Shown here: in pieces, positions 43,234 through 54,894 of the stretch
Layout: every line of letters begins with the position of its first letter
Numbering within the stretch: the stretch's first letter is position 1
Origin: Pyropia yezoensis
Lineage: Eukaryota; Rhodophyta; Bangiophyceae; Bangiales; Bangiaceae
Direction: 5' to 3'
NCBI GenBank assembly: GCA_009829735.1
Contig: CM020620.1
Coordinates: 4,828,299 to 4,892,298 of the forward strand
DNA length: 64,000 nt
The notes under the pieces: model-generated
Told to the model about the DNA's origin: nothing
Database searches by the model: none
The model's input: only the letters and a program-made list of their open reading frames with translations
Made by a program: the position numbers and the translations under genes

Positions 43234-43584
43234 CTAGTTGGCCAGCGCCGTGGACTGCAGGACCAAGGTGACCGGCGACGGCCCCGCGCGGGGATAGTAC
43301 GAGCCGTGGCGTGGGGCCACCGCAAAACGACTGGATACTGTCCTGCGTCTCGGTGGCACGCGAGTCGCAGGGCGTCCGTCCGGTGGCGAACTGCGTTCAC
43401 AGGTGAAGTATATTCCAAGAGGACGGATGCTTTCACTTTTCTGCCGGGGTCTCACATGAGGTTCAAGTGAGTCTCGCGCCGGTCCAATGGATGTCCAATG
43501 GATATTCTTTTTGAGAGATAGAGCAGAGCCTCGGATGTTGTCACACCAAATTGGAAGGGCGTTACCATCGAAGTGAAAGCCCAC
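43234..43584 (-). pseudogene. Probable Ty1/copia RNase H scrap
   Basis: GNALPIWCDNIRGSALSLKK resembles the copia RNase H strand with CDN and a following Leu/Ser/Lys/Asn segment. In a neighbouring frame VLLEYTSPVNAVRHRTDAL resembles the V.LEY..T..Q.AD.LTK end. The intervening KHID-type segment is not clear. The two pieces are in the right order and spacing for a copia pol C-terminus broken by a frameshift. The rest of the element was not found. Confidence 0.45.
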
Positions 43585-44630
43585 TTACCTGACAGTGGCC
43601 CAACTGTGTGAATGGGCTGCTTTTGCTTATTTGTCTCGCTCAGAACCAGCTTTTATCTTTCGCACGGAAAGATTGTATTTAATAAGAAACGGCGAGATTA
43701 GATCAAAACGTGGGAGTGGGGCCCGCGTCACCTGCAGTCACCCCATGTGAGAGGCGATCTCAGACATGTGGCGAGTTTGTGGCGTGAGCTTGTGGCGTCT
43801 CGTGGCGCGATTTGGTAGGCTGTTGCACTTCACGTATTCCGCCCCCCCGCCACAACCAATGCCACGAACGCGCAAACCGTCGTTAAGGGTCTGGGCGGGA
43901 GCCATGCGGTGTGTGTGCGGCGGCACCGTGTGACGAACCCCCACAGAGGAAACGTTCCCTCCACAATAGGGAATTCAGTCGCAATGAAAGCTGGAGAGCA
44001 CAACTTGCTTCGAAGGGACGGGAGCGTGCCACCGGCACCGGCAATCGAACCATCTGGCTGCTTGGCCTCACACCGTCCACTTCCCAACAAAGGAAGGAGG
44101 CGCACGCCTATGGCGCAAATGCTCAAACGACACGTACGGGTGAATGGTGCCAGTGCACGGGGTATCCACGCAGGCCGTGGGCCGTCCTGCTACGCTTGTC
44201 ATGGTGACGGGCCTGCTGTACCATGGGGGGAATCGGTATTGTGGCCCAGGGACGTTTGGGTGACTGGGCCTGTGAGGGGGCCTCCTTCTGCATGGGCAGC
44301 GGGGCGAGAGCGGCTGGGTAACCGCGGAGTGGGCGTTCTTGATGGCACGGTGCGGGTGGGGTTTTCCAGGACGTGGTTAGCGTGCTACCTGGGGTGACGC
44401 GAGCGGCGGGATGGATCCAGCATCTCGGTAAGGGTGGTTCGCGCGTAGTACAAATCAAAATCGGGGACTTGTCGCGCAGTAGCGTCCATAGTTCTCTATG
44501 CGTCGTGTGTAGTGGCGCCCGATTGCAAGCCTCACACCGCTTTCTCCGTGTACTGTTTACTGCAACCGTTCGTATGCTCCCTCGACGCACCTGCCTGCCG
44601 TTCTCAGCTCCCGCCGTCGCAGAGAGGTCG
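43585..44630. other. No gene recognised
   Basis: Only short open frames without known motifs are seen. Confidence 0.35.
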
Positions 44631-44634
44631 TGGT

Positions 44635-45455
44635 GGGGGGCAGCTGGGCGGATCGAGCAGCTCCCTGCGCGCGATGGTGGAGTGCCTGAGCGGATGTGGC
44701 GCGTTGCTGGGACGACGGGTGGGGGAGTTGGTACCGTGTGGGCGCGTGGCTGGGACGACGGGTGGGGGAGTTGGTACCGCTGCTGTGGGAGGGGAGGCCG
44801 TTTCTGATGCTGCATTGGCGGGGGAAGGAGGGGAGGGTGAGGGCAATGGGCGACGCCGCGACTGCATGGACTGAAAGGTGTCGCGGTGGGGGAGGGAGGC
44901 TGGAGATGGCTCCTGCCCAGGTCGGGTCGGTGCAAGGCACATGTGCTGAGGGCCTGACGCCCTGTAGCGTCTACGGTTTCAATGATCCTCTCTGACTCAT
45001 GTCACCGTTAGCATGGTCCCCACCGACTCATGTGCGCCCTCTGCGTGATCAGCTGTCCGCCTGCCACACCCCACCCCCCCACCCCCCGCTACCTACTGTT
45101 TGAAGTTCCCTCAATTGCAGGCAGCTTGGGCTGGAGAGCGGCTGAGCGGAGTGAGCAGCTTTCTTCGCGCGATGGTGGGGTGCATGAGCGGATGAGGCGC
45201 GTGGCTGGGACGGTGGATGGGGGAGTCTGTACCGCTGATTTGGGGGGCGAGGTCGTTAAGGATGCTGCATTGGCGGGGGAAGGCGGGGAAGGTGGGGGGG
45301 ATGGGCGGCGCCTCGACTGCATGGACTGGTAGGTGCCGCGGTGGGGGGGGGAGGATGGGGACGGTTACCGTGCAGGTCGCGGCGGTGCGAGACGCATGTG
45401 CTGCGGGCCTGGCTCCCAGTCGCGTTTACAGTTTTATTTCTCCTCTCTGGCACAT
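44635..45455. repeat. Segmental duplication, two copies about 490 bp apart
   Basis: Copy 1 (44635-44995) and copy 2 (45127-45455) share GAGCAGCT(C/T), GCGCGATGGTGG, GATGCTGCATTGGCGGGGGAA and GACTGCATGGACTG. Copy 1 also has an internal 48-base duplication (GGCTGGGACGACGGGTGGGG twice, about 44700-44785). In both copies one plus-strand frame ends identically (DAALAGEGGEG ... DCMD, stop). Confidence 0.8.
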
Positions 45456-45856
45456 GAAGTCCACTCGGAGTGTCCCTATTGTATTTTCATGCGCACTCTG
45501 TATGATCAGCTGTTTCTTTTTGTCTGCCACCAACCCGTGCCCCCCGCTACTTACCGTTTGACGTTCCCGCCCGCTGCCTACTGTTTGACGCCCCCGTCAT
45601 TGGGGACAGTACTGTGGTGCAGCTGCCTCGGCGTGGCGGGTGGTGTGGGTGCGAGGCACGGCGCGTCCGTGAGCCAGGTTCCAGGGATTACGGAGCAGCT
45701 CATCTGGAGGGTCTTGTTTTTCAAGCGGTCTGCAGCGCCACTCATACTATAAGAGTGCGTCGATCTCGGGTCTTATGCAGCGCGGTGCCCCAACAGCTCA
45801 CGACCCCTTTCTCTCTTGCTCTCTTCCGTCAGCTGATCATCCCTCTTCCTGTCGCC

Positions 45857-47385
45857 ATGGACCCTTTGACTGAGCCCTCCCTTCCCGTTGCGCCTCTGCG
45901 CCCCCTCGCTATTCCTCTGACCCCCGTACAAACATCCACCAGCGACCCGCCAGCCTGCGAGGCAATCACGCCGGCGCTGCCCGTACCGCCCTCTGTCCCA
46001 CCCTCCGGCTCCTCACCCGGCGCCGCCCACTCGGGGCCCCAACCCACTGGTGTACGCACGGTCACGTAACTTCTGGCGGCGTGCCAGGCGGCTGTATTCT
46101 CATTCAGCGGGCTGAAGAGCGCTGTCCTTAAGCGTCTGGCGGAGCACAATGCTCCTGCTCCAGGGCCCGCCACCATGCGGGGCGACTCGAGCGGTGCTAC
46201 CCAAGTAGGAGTCGCTACCACTGTAGCGGGGGCGTCGGCTGCAACCTGGAGAGGGTCCCAGCAGGCGCCCGCATTCATTAAGCACGTCTTCGCTCAGCTC
46301 TTCCCTGTTATGTACGAGGCTGATGCCGCTGAGGCCGTGGTCGCGTCAAAGGGACCCAGAGTGCGGCAGCAGCTTGATGCTGGTGAGGCAAAGCGGGATG
46401 TGGGGGCGACAGTGGTGGCTCTCACGTTCAATGATCCCCAGAAGGCCTTACCCGTGCCTGCCGATTGTATGCACCGGAAGCTTAAATCGAACATGCACCC
46501 AACCTATCGAGTAGGTGACAAGCTCAGCGCGAAATTCAGCAAAGCGAGTTTAAATCTATCATCTTGCGTCTGCGTTGCTCTCCCACTCCTTTCCCGTGCT
46601 CTTTTGCTTGCATTCCACGCCTTAAGCTCGAGCTAACTGAACACTCGCTCGCGCAACGCGCGCAAATGATTGGTTGGGCACGCTCGACAACAGGTTAACA
46701 CTGAGACGCACGATCTTTTAATTTACGGCGAGAGGTCGCCACGACCCGGACCTTAGCATGTTCGCTAAGTGAGATTCTGTTCTCAACGACATGCCCTTCT
46801 TGTTCAAGAACCGCTCAATGTTGGTGTTCCTGTTCAACAAGGACCTCGACTGGGGGGCAGCGGCGCAAAAGCAGCAGCTCCCTTACTCCAGCTCAGCGTG
46901 GGTCTGTGCCCAACGCTGTTGGTGCCGCTTCAGGCACGATTGCATCTATGTACGACACCGAGGCCAAGCGTAGCACCCACACCAAGACGGCTGCGCTAGA
47001 GACAATCGCCGAGTCGTCCGCAACGATTGTGACGGGGTCCCGGAAGATACACGCCTTCATGACGGTGTGAGACGTGCTGGCGGTGGTCGAGTCTGCCAGC
47101 CCGGCCAGCAGCTCTCCCGCTCTCATTGAGCGTCTGTAGCGTCGCCTCGTTCTCTGCCTTGACGAGTGGGAGGCGGTGGAGGAGCCCACAAGCAAGGCAC
47201 AACGCTCGGCCGTGTTAGAGAACGTGATGCCAGTGGTGGTGCTGACCGGCATGCGGACGATGGCCTGCGCTTTCTTCCTCGAGCCCACGGCGCTCCTGAA
47301 GGACCACCGGCAGACATTCATGGCGACGGCACTCATGAACGTGAAGAAGGTGATGGTGGCATTGCTGATAGTATTGAGGTGGTAG
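45857..47385 (+). pseudogene. Unidentified protein gene remnant, possible Harbinger B partner
   Basis: Segment 1 (45857-46636) opens MDPLTEPSLPVAPLRPLA and runs in one frame across a single TAA at about 46067 to ordinary globular-looking protein (FIKHVFAQLFPVMYEADAAE, GATVVALTFNDPQKA). Segment 2 (about 46840-47385) is one frame over 180 codons with a TGA near 47068 and a TAG near 47137. It contains SMYDTEAKRSTHTKTAALE and ENVMPVVVLTGMRTMACAFF. The segments are in different phases, so an intron or frameshift lies between them. I do not recognise the family. It converges on Harbinger transposase B, as the partner gene does in Harbinger A, but no SANT motif was found. Confidence 0.5.
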
Positions 47386-47929
47386 GTCCGTGGCTTGCAG
47401 AGCGCCAGCTCCGCGTCCTGGCCGATTTCCAGCGTGCTAGCCGTCACGATGTGAGCGGCTTGGGTCCTCTGCCCTGCTTTGGGATTTGTGCGCTGAGTGG
47501 TCCTGCTCACGGCCGCGAGTGGGCTGGACTTCCGGAGGATTCTGACGGAAGGGGAAGGCGTGCTGTTCCATACACAGAGCGGCAATGTCACCCATGGGCA
47601 GGCGGCTTGCCGCGGGACGCCTTTCTTCTTGCGAGTTATAAGGAACTGTGATTTTCGTGCTTTTCATGAAGTCCTTTGGTCTTCAGACAGCCACACTAAG
47701 TAAGTGAACATGGACTCGCATAGATACCATACCCAGCGCCTATGAACGGCCAGCCGGAGCCCACCGGCGCCCTCCGCCTGTTCCGCCATTCTCTGACGCG
47801 AATCAGACGGCCTCCGGCAGCATCGGCGGCGTGGCTCCCCAGGGTCCGGCGTCTACCGGTGCACATGCAGAGTCTGATGGGCTCGGCTTCGTCCGTCCAG
47901 CTCGCCCAACAACCTGGTGTCGTGCCTGG
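47386..47929. other. Spacer between convergent remnants
   Basis: The frame of the unidentified gene continues with several stops to 47703 (EGVLFHTQSGNV). A related sequence, ACACAGAGCGGC followed by CCCA(T/C)GGGCA, recurs at about 48650. No separate gene is assigned. Confidence 0.3.
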
Positions 47930-48841
47930 GGCACATGCTGTGTAGGAGACGCGCAACGTGGATAACCTGAGGCTGCTTGAAAACCGGCATGCGCAAGAGG
48001 CGCCAGAAAGTGCCCCAGCGCCACACCAGCTTGCCGAGCCACTGCTCAATGTGGATTCGTGAGGAAGATTAAAGCACGTTCCAGGTGTCTCGCCACACGT
48101 TACCGTCGCCACCGCCGGGACATGGCGCCACCAAAACCTTGGAATCTCCGTATGCATCATCTGCTGCAACGCAGAGTCCCTCACCGATAAGAAGCATGAA
48201 TAGAGGCAGGTTTGTATCCTCCAGAAGTATGCCGATGTCGCTGCAAGCCATCGCCGCTGAGTCATGCGACGACCCTGGCGTTTGGCGGCTCATTCAAAGA
48301 AACTCGTAGTTCAAGTAGCAAATGGCTGAGACATTCATCGCAAAGAACCCCGTCCAACTGCAGTAATCCCTCGTGCAAGCAACTTCAGACAGACACGCCT
48401 GCTCTATCCGCACAGCCAGGCCGTCCAGAGCACCGACGATGATTGTCAGGGGGCTATTCTTACGCCGTTGAAAGCCCGCCGCAGTCGTCTGCCGCCAATT
48501 TGCCTCCCAGAGCAGCATGTTCATTTGAAAGTCGGGGGCGCGCTAGACAGCATCAGTGAAGTCCCATACAGCATCGAAGAGAGCATTTGAAGATACTCCG
48601 AGCACTAAGCAAAAGTCGAGGTAGCCAGCGCCCGCATTTTAACACAGAGCGGCGACCTCACGATACTCCACGGGCAACCGCGCGCCGGCGGGTAAGCCCG
48701 CAGCGCTCCCACAAGCTGAAAAACGCATGGCTCTGTCATGCGCATCGCCCGGCGCATCCGGGAGCCTTCCTTGCATAGCTCGTACGTCATCGGAACTGAC
48801 GGGGCAGGGCTGTGCGTCGCGTGCGGCGTCGGGCACGCCAT
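47930..48841 (-). pseudogene. PIF/Harbinger transposase remnant B
   Basis: From 48841, MRRAMRMTEPCVFQLVGALR matches the N-terminal Arg-Met...F..L segment of Harbinger transposases. A phase change follows. From 48524 one frame runs to about 47930 with only a TGA at 48294 and a TAA at 48069. It contains IIVGALDGLAVRIEQ (first Asp near 48422), SHDSAAMACSDIGILLED, VAADDAYGDSKVLVAPCPGG (second Asp near 48161) and SSSRIHIEQWLGKLVWRWGT (Glu near 48045). All three catalytic residues are kept. The signature belongs to the LSSSRIHIEQ.FG.LV.RWGI group, distinct from transposases A and C. Confidence 0.82.
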
Positions 48842-51800
48842 GCCGTAGATTCACATTGTGCACGAGAACTTGGTGAATCAGTACCAAGACAGCCGCCAAG
48901 TCGTCCTCTCACTCAGCGTCCGCACCCGCCATGCAGTTCTTATAGGGAAACGCGGTATGAAGGGTAGTAATGCGGGAGGAGGTCTCAAGCGACAAACGTA
49001 CCGGGCGGCGCCGGGGAGGGAGAAGCGGGATGACTGTTCTACGTGGGGCACGCGGCGAAGCGCACGGGTCTGGCGGGCGGGAGGCACGCCACTGGACCAC
49101 GCCGCTGCAGGCGCGGCACCTGGGGCGTGAAGGTCCCTCTGTGTCGTGCTGCTATGAAATGTGAGACAGCTCTAGTTGGAGCTGCTGGTGGGGCCGTGCA
49201 CAAGTGTGTCCAGTAAAATGCGTACGTGGATCCACAATTAGAAATGGTTTTTCAAGCTCTGCGCCACGAACCCACATGTCTTGGACAGCCCAAGCCCATG
49301 TGGGGCGGAGTTGGTGGCGCACGAAGCCGAGCGCCGCAAAGGCTTCGGCTAGCCAAGACGTGCGGGTTAATCACTGAGTTGTCAAACGAAATGACTTCAA
49401 GTGCTATCCCGAGTGCATGTTCTTGACCGTCCAAGCTTGCACGGCATCTAAGCATCTCTTCCAACAGGTGTGACAGCAGCTGTTTCTCTCAGATAGGGCC
49501 TGTCGGTAAATAGCACCTCGATGCACACGTTGCGCGGATCGGAGCCTCATGCCGACAGTTGCGCCGCACCAAGTTTGCCCTCCATGCCTCCCTCGTCAAT
49601 GCCGTTCCACGCTTTATCCCCGTAACCTCGTATGAGGACGGCATTGAGGCTGAGTGGGAGGATAGTTCAGTTGCAATTGGTTACATACTCACCTTGCCGC
49701 AGTGTCGAGGCCCCCTTCTCACGAGTCAATGTGTAAACCCTGCGTCTGACCTCCATGAGCGTTTGCGCAGCGCTGCCCGGCCAAGATTATGACCCTTCAC
49801 ATGTCCAGGCACCCTTTCACCACAACTGTCCCGTAAAACGTGATCCCCTCGTCAGTCAGGCGCCCCACGCCAGCTCGAACCGCAGCAGCCCGCCCCACCT
49901 CTTTACCAGGTTCTCCGTGCCCTGACACGCTTTTCTTGCGGGTGATCTCTCACTGAAGGCTTCGCGCCGCAGACGGGCTACCTCAAGGAAACAGCAGACG
50001 TTGGGAGAGGGGCGATAAGCACCCAGAGAGTTTGAACAGCCGGCGGCGTGCAACCGAGCTGGTGTTTCGAAACAGTTTCTTCAGTCGTGCTCCATTATCT
50101 TTTTAGTCCCTACTTTAGCAGGCGAGCCTCTGTGGAGGAAGCTCACATGGTGCTGCAGCACACTCGCCATCTGGCGAGACCCCTGCTTCCTGACTACGGC
50201 TCGATTAGTTCTTTCATTTCTTGTGGCAGAGGCGTGTTTCACGACAGCCAACCATATCGCTCCACGAGGCGCCACAATCTCACGTCACAGACTTGCCACC
50301 GTCTCGGCAGACTCAGCTGGGGTGGAGAGCCTCCTTGAAGAATTCATGAGCAAATAGTTCACGCCACAGAATGCGCTTCAGTCCATGACTGCGCGGAGTG
50401 GCAAGACGATGTATGAATACCGGGACGCCGACTGCCGCTCACGCATCACAGGCCTGGGCAGCCACGCCAGTCACAGTGTACCAACTACCGGGATTCGTTC
50501 GATGCTTCTGTGGCACAGGCTTCAATTGCCGACAGAGTGCCGCTCAGCTCGGCGCGGTTGCGGCAGCTGTACTGATAGAGCTCGGGGTGCGTGTGTCGCC
50601 CCAATGAGTGACCTGCATCGTCTTATTGAACAGGAGAGAGCTGATTACGTCGCTGGAATCCTTCCTTCAGCTTAATCGCTTTCTCAACTTCACTGTCTTC
50701 AATGACGATATGACGTGAGTGCTCTAGTGCTCAGGCAATGGGAGCCTGGCTCGAGCGCACTTGAACTTGAAGGAGCAGGACAACGTGAGCTTCACGCGGC
50801 ACAGCTCTGTGGCTACACCACATCAGTTGTTCCTCTCTGACGGGGGATTACCGAGTGTTTACATCAGCAAGGCGTAGTTAGCGGCGAGGGATGCGGCATC
50901 CGTCAGCTTCCTGTGGACCACACGCCAAGCATCGAATCGGGGTACACCGCCATCATTGCGTGATAGGCTTCGTATGATACTAATTACGCTGGAACGACAC
51001 GGGCTTTTTACATGAAGCTGGCTTTAAGGCCGTATTAGACGAGATAGCGCAAGAGTGGTACAAAATCCATCTGGGCATCTCACCCTTGCAGTTTAGTAAC
51101 CACTTGGCGTCCTACGGCCCCGCTGACAATGTCGCAGACGCCTGGCATCTGCGGCTGCTTTTGGTCTCGCTCCTGATGAATGCTTGCCATGCTAAGCAGC
51201 CACTGGACGCGCCCTAGTTCGGACCTACTGGGCGGACGTGACCGACTGCATCGACGATGGATGCGACTTTGAGCAACACGAGTCGCCGGCATTTGTTGCA
51301 GATGGCGGACTACCAGCGGAACGTCGTGTACACTCCAGCCCGTGAACACAGGGCTTTTTCCTACGTGCCGCTTCAGGCACTTCGCAGCGCCAACGCCCGC
51401 ACCGCGCTTTCTCATGCCGAGCGGGCTTGTGTTCAGCGTGGTTTTTTCGCCGACGTAGCGCAAGCGGGTGTAAGAGACCAGGGTGCCCTTGGTTCCCTGC
51501 CGCAGTTGCTTTTCTGGGTGGGTCGCTCCACATGCAGCGTCATTGGCCAGTCCTTTGTCTATCAGAACTGCCCCATCAGACTCTCATTTGATTGTGGTGA
51601 ATTTGGCGTCACGGTGGCGTTACTACGTGAGCAAAGTGGCGTCAATGTGTCGTCACTGAAGCGCCACCATGGCACCACGCGGATGTCACTCAACAATGCG
51701 GCCTGAAAAGCGGGGTTGCTCTCCCCCAGGCGTACGAGCCTCGCTTCTGGAGGCTCGCGAAGAGAATAGATGTCGCTCGCCGTCCTTTCAGCTTTGACTT

Positions 51801-53260
51801 GCGTTCACTGGACCAACTTCTGGCTTCCAATTCCCTGATCTTCTCTGACTTGGCCTGCTTCTACATTCTTTCACGGAATGATAGCGATGGCTGGAGGGAG
51901 CCAGCGAGAAGAATGCCAGAGGCAAGTCCGCAGAGTGGGAGAGCCAGGCACTGGTGTCCTGCTGTTCCCAGACACTACGTGCTTGAGTCCTCGACACCTG
52001 GCCACCGTCTCAATCTCGAGCAGAGAGCTGGATACGCATGGTCTCACCTCTAGAACGACACGCAGCGGGCATCTACCACTGTCCATTATTCTATGTACCA
52101 GCCACTTTCTCCCAGCTTCCTGCTTGGCCGTGGCGTCATTCGCTGCACTCCAGGCAACTCTCTTGGTAACAATATCATCTTTCGCCTCGAATTGGGGCAA
52201 TTCGGGATCAATTCCTACTTCAGGACGGAGCTTGACCACAGCCGTCCCCAGCCCCTTGTACTTTGAGTCAGCTCGCAACAAAACTGGCCACCTTCAGAAG
52301 TCGTCGTGGTGCACCTCGATCTGGAGTCCGCGGACCGAGCGTCGCGGTCTCCAACGCAACAAGGACAGCGCCTTTTTAGGACTTCTCAGGCAGGCAGGCG
52401 TTTTCGCGCCAGTCGCAAGTTAAGACGCCTTGTAGGATCGAGAGTGTCACACGTGTAATCGACAACTAGCACGGCAAATGACAACAGCTCCGGTGGTGCG
52501 GGGCATGCGACTTTGCAAGAGAACACAATGTCAACATCTCTTTGTACGGCGCCGTGGGTTCAATTGTGAGCGCGACGCAATACGGAACATTTCCCAAGCT
52601 TTTCAACCTGCGTGACAGGTCACACGAAGTAGGCTGAGTCCCTCTGTTTACGCTGCTGCTTTGCGGCTGCAGGCGGTCGTCTACCGACGTGCAAAGGGTA
52701 GCATGGCCGAACAAAGCAAGCCCAGCCCTGAACAGACTGGGCATGGTTTCTCGCACCTTTCTTGCGACTGCCTTAGAGCACATTTTATCGACTGCACTCT
52801 CACTGACGTGAACAACGATGCACAGCGTGCATCTCCTCGGTCAGCAACACCTCGACAGAGCAGCTCTTCGTAGTCCTAAATTCACTGCGTGTGGCGACGC
52901 TTTGCCACCAAGTCAATCTGTGACGGCGGTACCCGGAATGGCAGCGGTGTGGCAGCTAGCGCACGGTTCAGTATTGGCATGCTCTGGCCTATCGAGAACA
53001 CGACGCTGGCTCCCTGTCAACTAGCGTGCCCCACACAGTCCCCCTTGTGAGCACCCCCTCCCCCCCCACGCGCAATGCGACCGCTGGCGCTGCCGTCGGA
53101 GCAGCCGTGATTAATCCTCCACAATGTGACACAAGCGAGTCGCTGCGGGCGAAAACGGTGCCGAACAGTCGAGCCCGTCTGTTGAAAAAAAACGCAGGCC
53201 CCGTTGTGTAGAAATCCGCGCATTGCACTGCGCTTGACTTTTGCTGTGAAAGATTGGTGA
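48842..53260. other. No gene identified; possible old coding scraps
   Basis: The region has more balanced base composition than the rest and many medium-length frames. One plus-strand frame (51257-51706, 149 residues, with SLPQLLFWVGRSTCSVIGQS) and one at 49559-49792 (VPRFIPVTSYEDGIEAEWED) look protein-like but match no family I know. A very old transposon is plausible. Confidence 0.3.
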
Positions 53261-53791
53261 ATGGCGGACAAAAGGAGCGCCATGATTGACCGCTTGAAAG
53301 AACGCATGACTCTTCAATTAGAAGCTGTGTGTGATTGTGCCGACTTGCTCACCCTGATCCCTCATTTATGGTGCACGTTGATTGGCGAGGTGTATCGGAC
53401 CAGGGGATCGCTGACATTGATCAAGGGTATACTCCACGAGCCCGGCCTGGCGCATAGTGGCAGACGCCTGGCCCGCTACATAGCTATTCGGGATAGGTCC
53501 CCAATCGGTGAGGACGCCACACCCCAGCGCCCCCGTGCACGCCGTTCTTCTTCTAGGACGAATCGAGTTCGCAAGTCCACAATGCGTCATGTCCCCCTCG
53601 CCCCCCCCCCCCCCCATGATCCGCCCCCTCCGGCCCCGCGATTGGCTACCCCCCAGCCCCCCCCCATGTTGTGGATAGGGGGTCTCTCCGACCCCCAATG
53701 GGTGGGCGGGAGGCGGGAGCCCACCCGGTCAAGTCTTGTCTTCACAGCTTCATGCATACATCATGTACGGGGGGGGGGGGTGTATATCTAA
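53261..53791 (+). CDS. Hypothetical ORF, weak
   Basis: This frame begins MADKRSAMIDRLKERMTLQL with a helical-looking first 60 residues. After about residue 100 it runs into proline-rich translation of C runs, so at most the first part could be real. There are no motifs, no homologue recognised and no clear neighbours. Confidence 0.2.
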   Translation: MADKRSAMIDRLKERMTLQLEAVCDCADLLTLIPHLWCTLIGEVYRTRGSLTLIKGILHEPGLAHSGRRLARYIAIRDRSPIGEDATPQRPRARRSSSRTNRVRKSTMRHVPLAPPPPHDPPPPAPRLATPQPPPMLWIGGLSDPQWVGGRREPTRSSLVFTASCIHHVRGGGVYI

Positions 53792-54645
53792 TACACCCAC
53801 CCCCTGCCCCCCCCCGCTCCGTTGAGTGCCCGGTCTCCCATTGGGCGCGACGCCAGAAAGGCTCACACTGCCAGGCTCGTGCGGGTCGCGTGAAGAGGAA
53901 CCCGTTCTCCGCTCCCGGTGGCCGTCTTGGCCCTACCACACGCACGCGTGCGTGCCAATCGACCAGGCAGAGCGGGTAGGTACTGAGGGGGGTGCGACCT
54001 TGGTGTGCCCCGTCGATCCTCCGATTGGGGGGCCCGGCGGCAGTGGGCGGACAGGCGGGGCCGGTCGGGCAGGCGCCGGCCGGTCGCCCTACGAGAGGGT
54101 GCAGTACGCCACCGAAGCACTAGTTTTTCTGGCCTCGAGAGAGGTGCTCTGTTTCCTGACTTCCACGGCTCCCCTCCCCCGCTCCCTCCCACAGAAGACC
54201 CCCCCGGACGCCTGTGGCCAACCGCCCCCTCATTTGCGAGTGGTGTGAGGCTGGAGTCCCAGCCTAGCTGCCTCTCTCTTGATGACGCCGAGAGGCCCAG
54301 GAGGCGACAGGGCTGCTTCGGCGTGTAGAGGGTGCATGCAAGCCGCTCCTAATATTCGTCATCTGACATATCCCAACGAACTCCTCTCCCGCCCCCCCGT
54401 CCCCCCACCTCCCACGCCACATAGCTCGCCGCGGACCGCCCTTGGCCCCTCCCCTCCAGCGTGGGAGCGCATGGCGGGAAGGCGGGCGGCGAGGAGGCGC
54501 ATGACCGGCAAGGCCAACGCCAGCGCACAAGAGCTCGCTCGTAACAAATGCTCGCCACGAGCTTTTGTTAGTACTTTTCGATGAATAGTATGATAAAGAG
54601 ACATCCCGTTGTCCGTCGAACAGCCGCTTCTTGTGATATCCCCCC
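53792..54645. other. No gene recognised
   Basis: Short frames only; C-rich and G-rich tracts at 53600-53810 and 54390-54440. Confidence 0.35.
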
Positions 54646-54894
54646 TCACCGGCATGAGAGGCCACCAGGCATTTGCTGAATTATGTCGTCGTCCGCCAGC
54701 TCCCACCTGACGAGCTCTTCTGTTGGGCTGTAGTCACACGCCCCTTTAACGCGCGCCACCGCCTCCTTTGAACCATCTTCATCACGATTGCCTCCGGCCC
54801 CCGCGCGCGCCTGCGTTGCCTTCCCCGTCGCCTTTATCACGGATACGGAGGCAGCCATCGTCACGAGCACTTCATGTGGAGGCGCCTTTCCCAC
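54646..54894 (-). CDS. Hypothetical 82-residue ORF
   Basis: A second Met gives MAASVSVIKATGKATQARAG, followed by a polar segment and CDYSPTEELVRWELADDDII. The composition is less skewed than surrounding frames, which is the only reason to list it. It ends beside a donor-like CCGGTGAGG, so it could be a 5' exon. There is no known domain. Confidence 0.25.
   Translation of the reverse strand: MGKAPPHEVLVTMAASVSVIKATGKATQARAGAGGNRDEDGSKEAVARVKGACDYSPTEELVRWELADDDIIQQMPGGLSCR

Noticed and set aside
46893..47591. 232-codon minus-strand frame
   Set aside because: The opposite strand shows a more convincing protein-like frame with two stops over the same bases; this one is its antisense.
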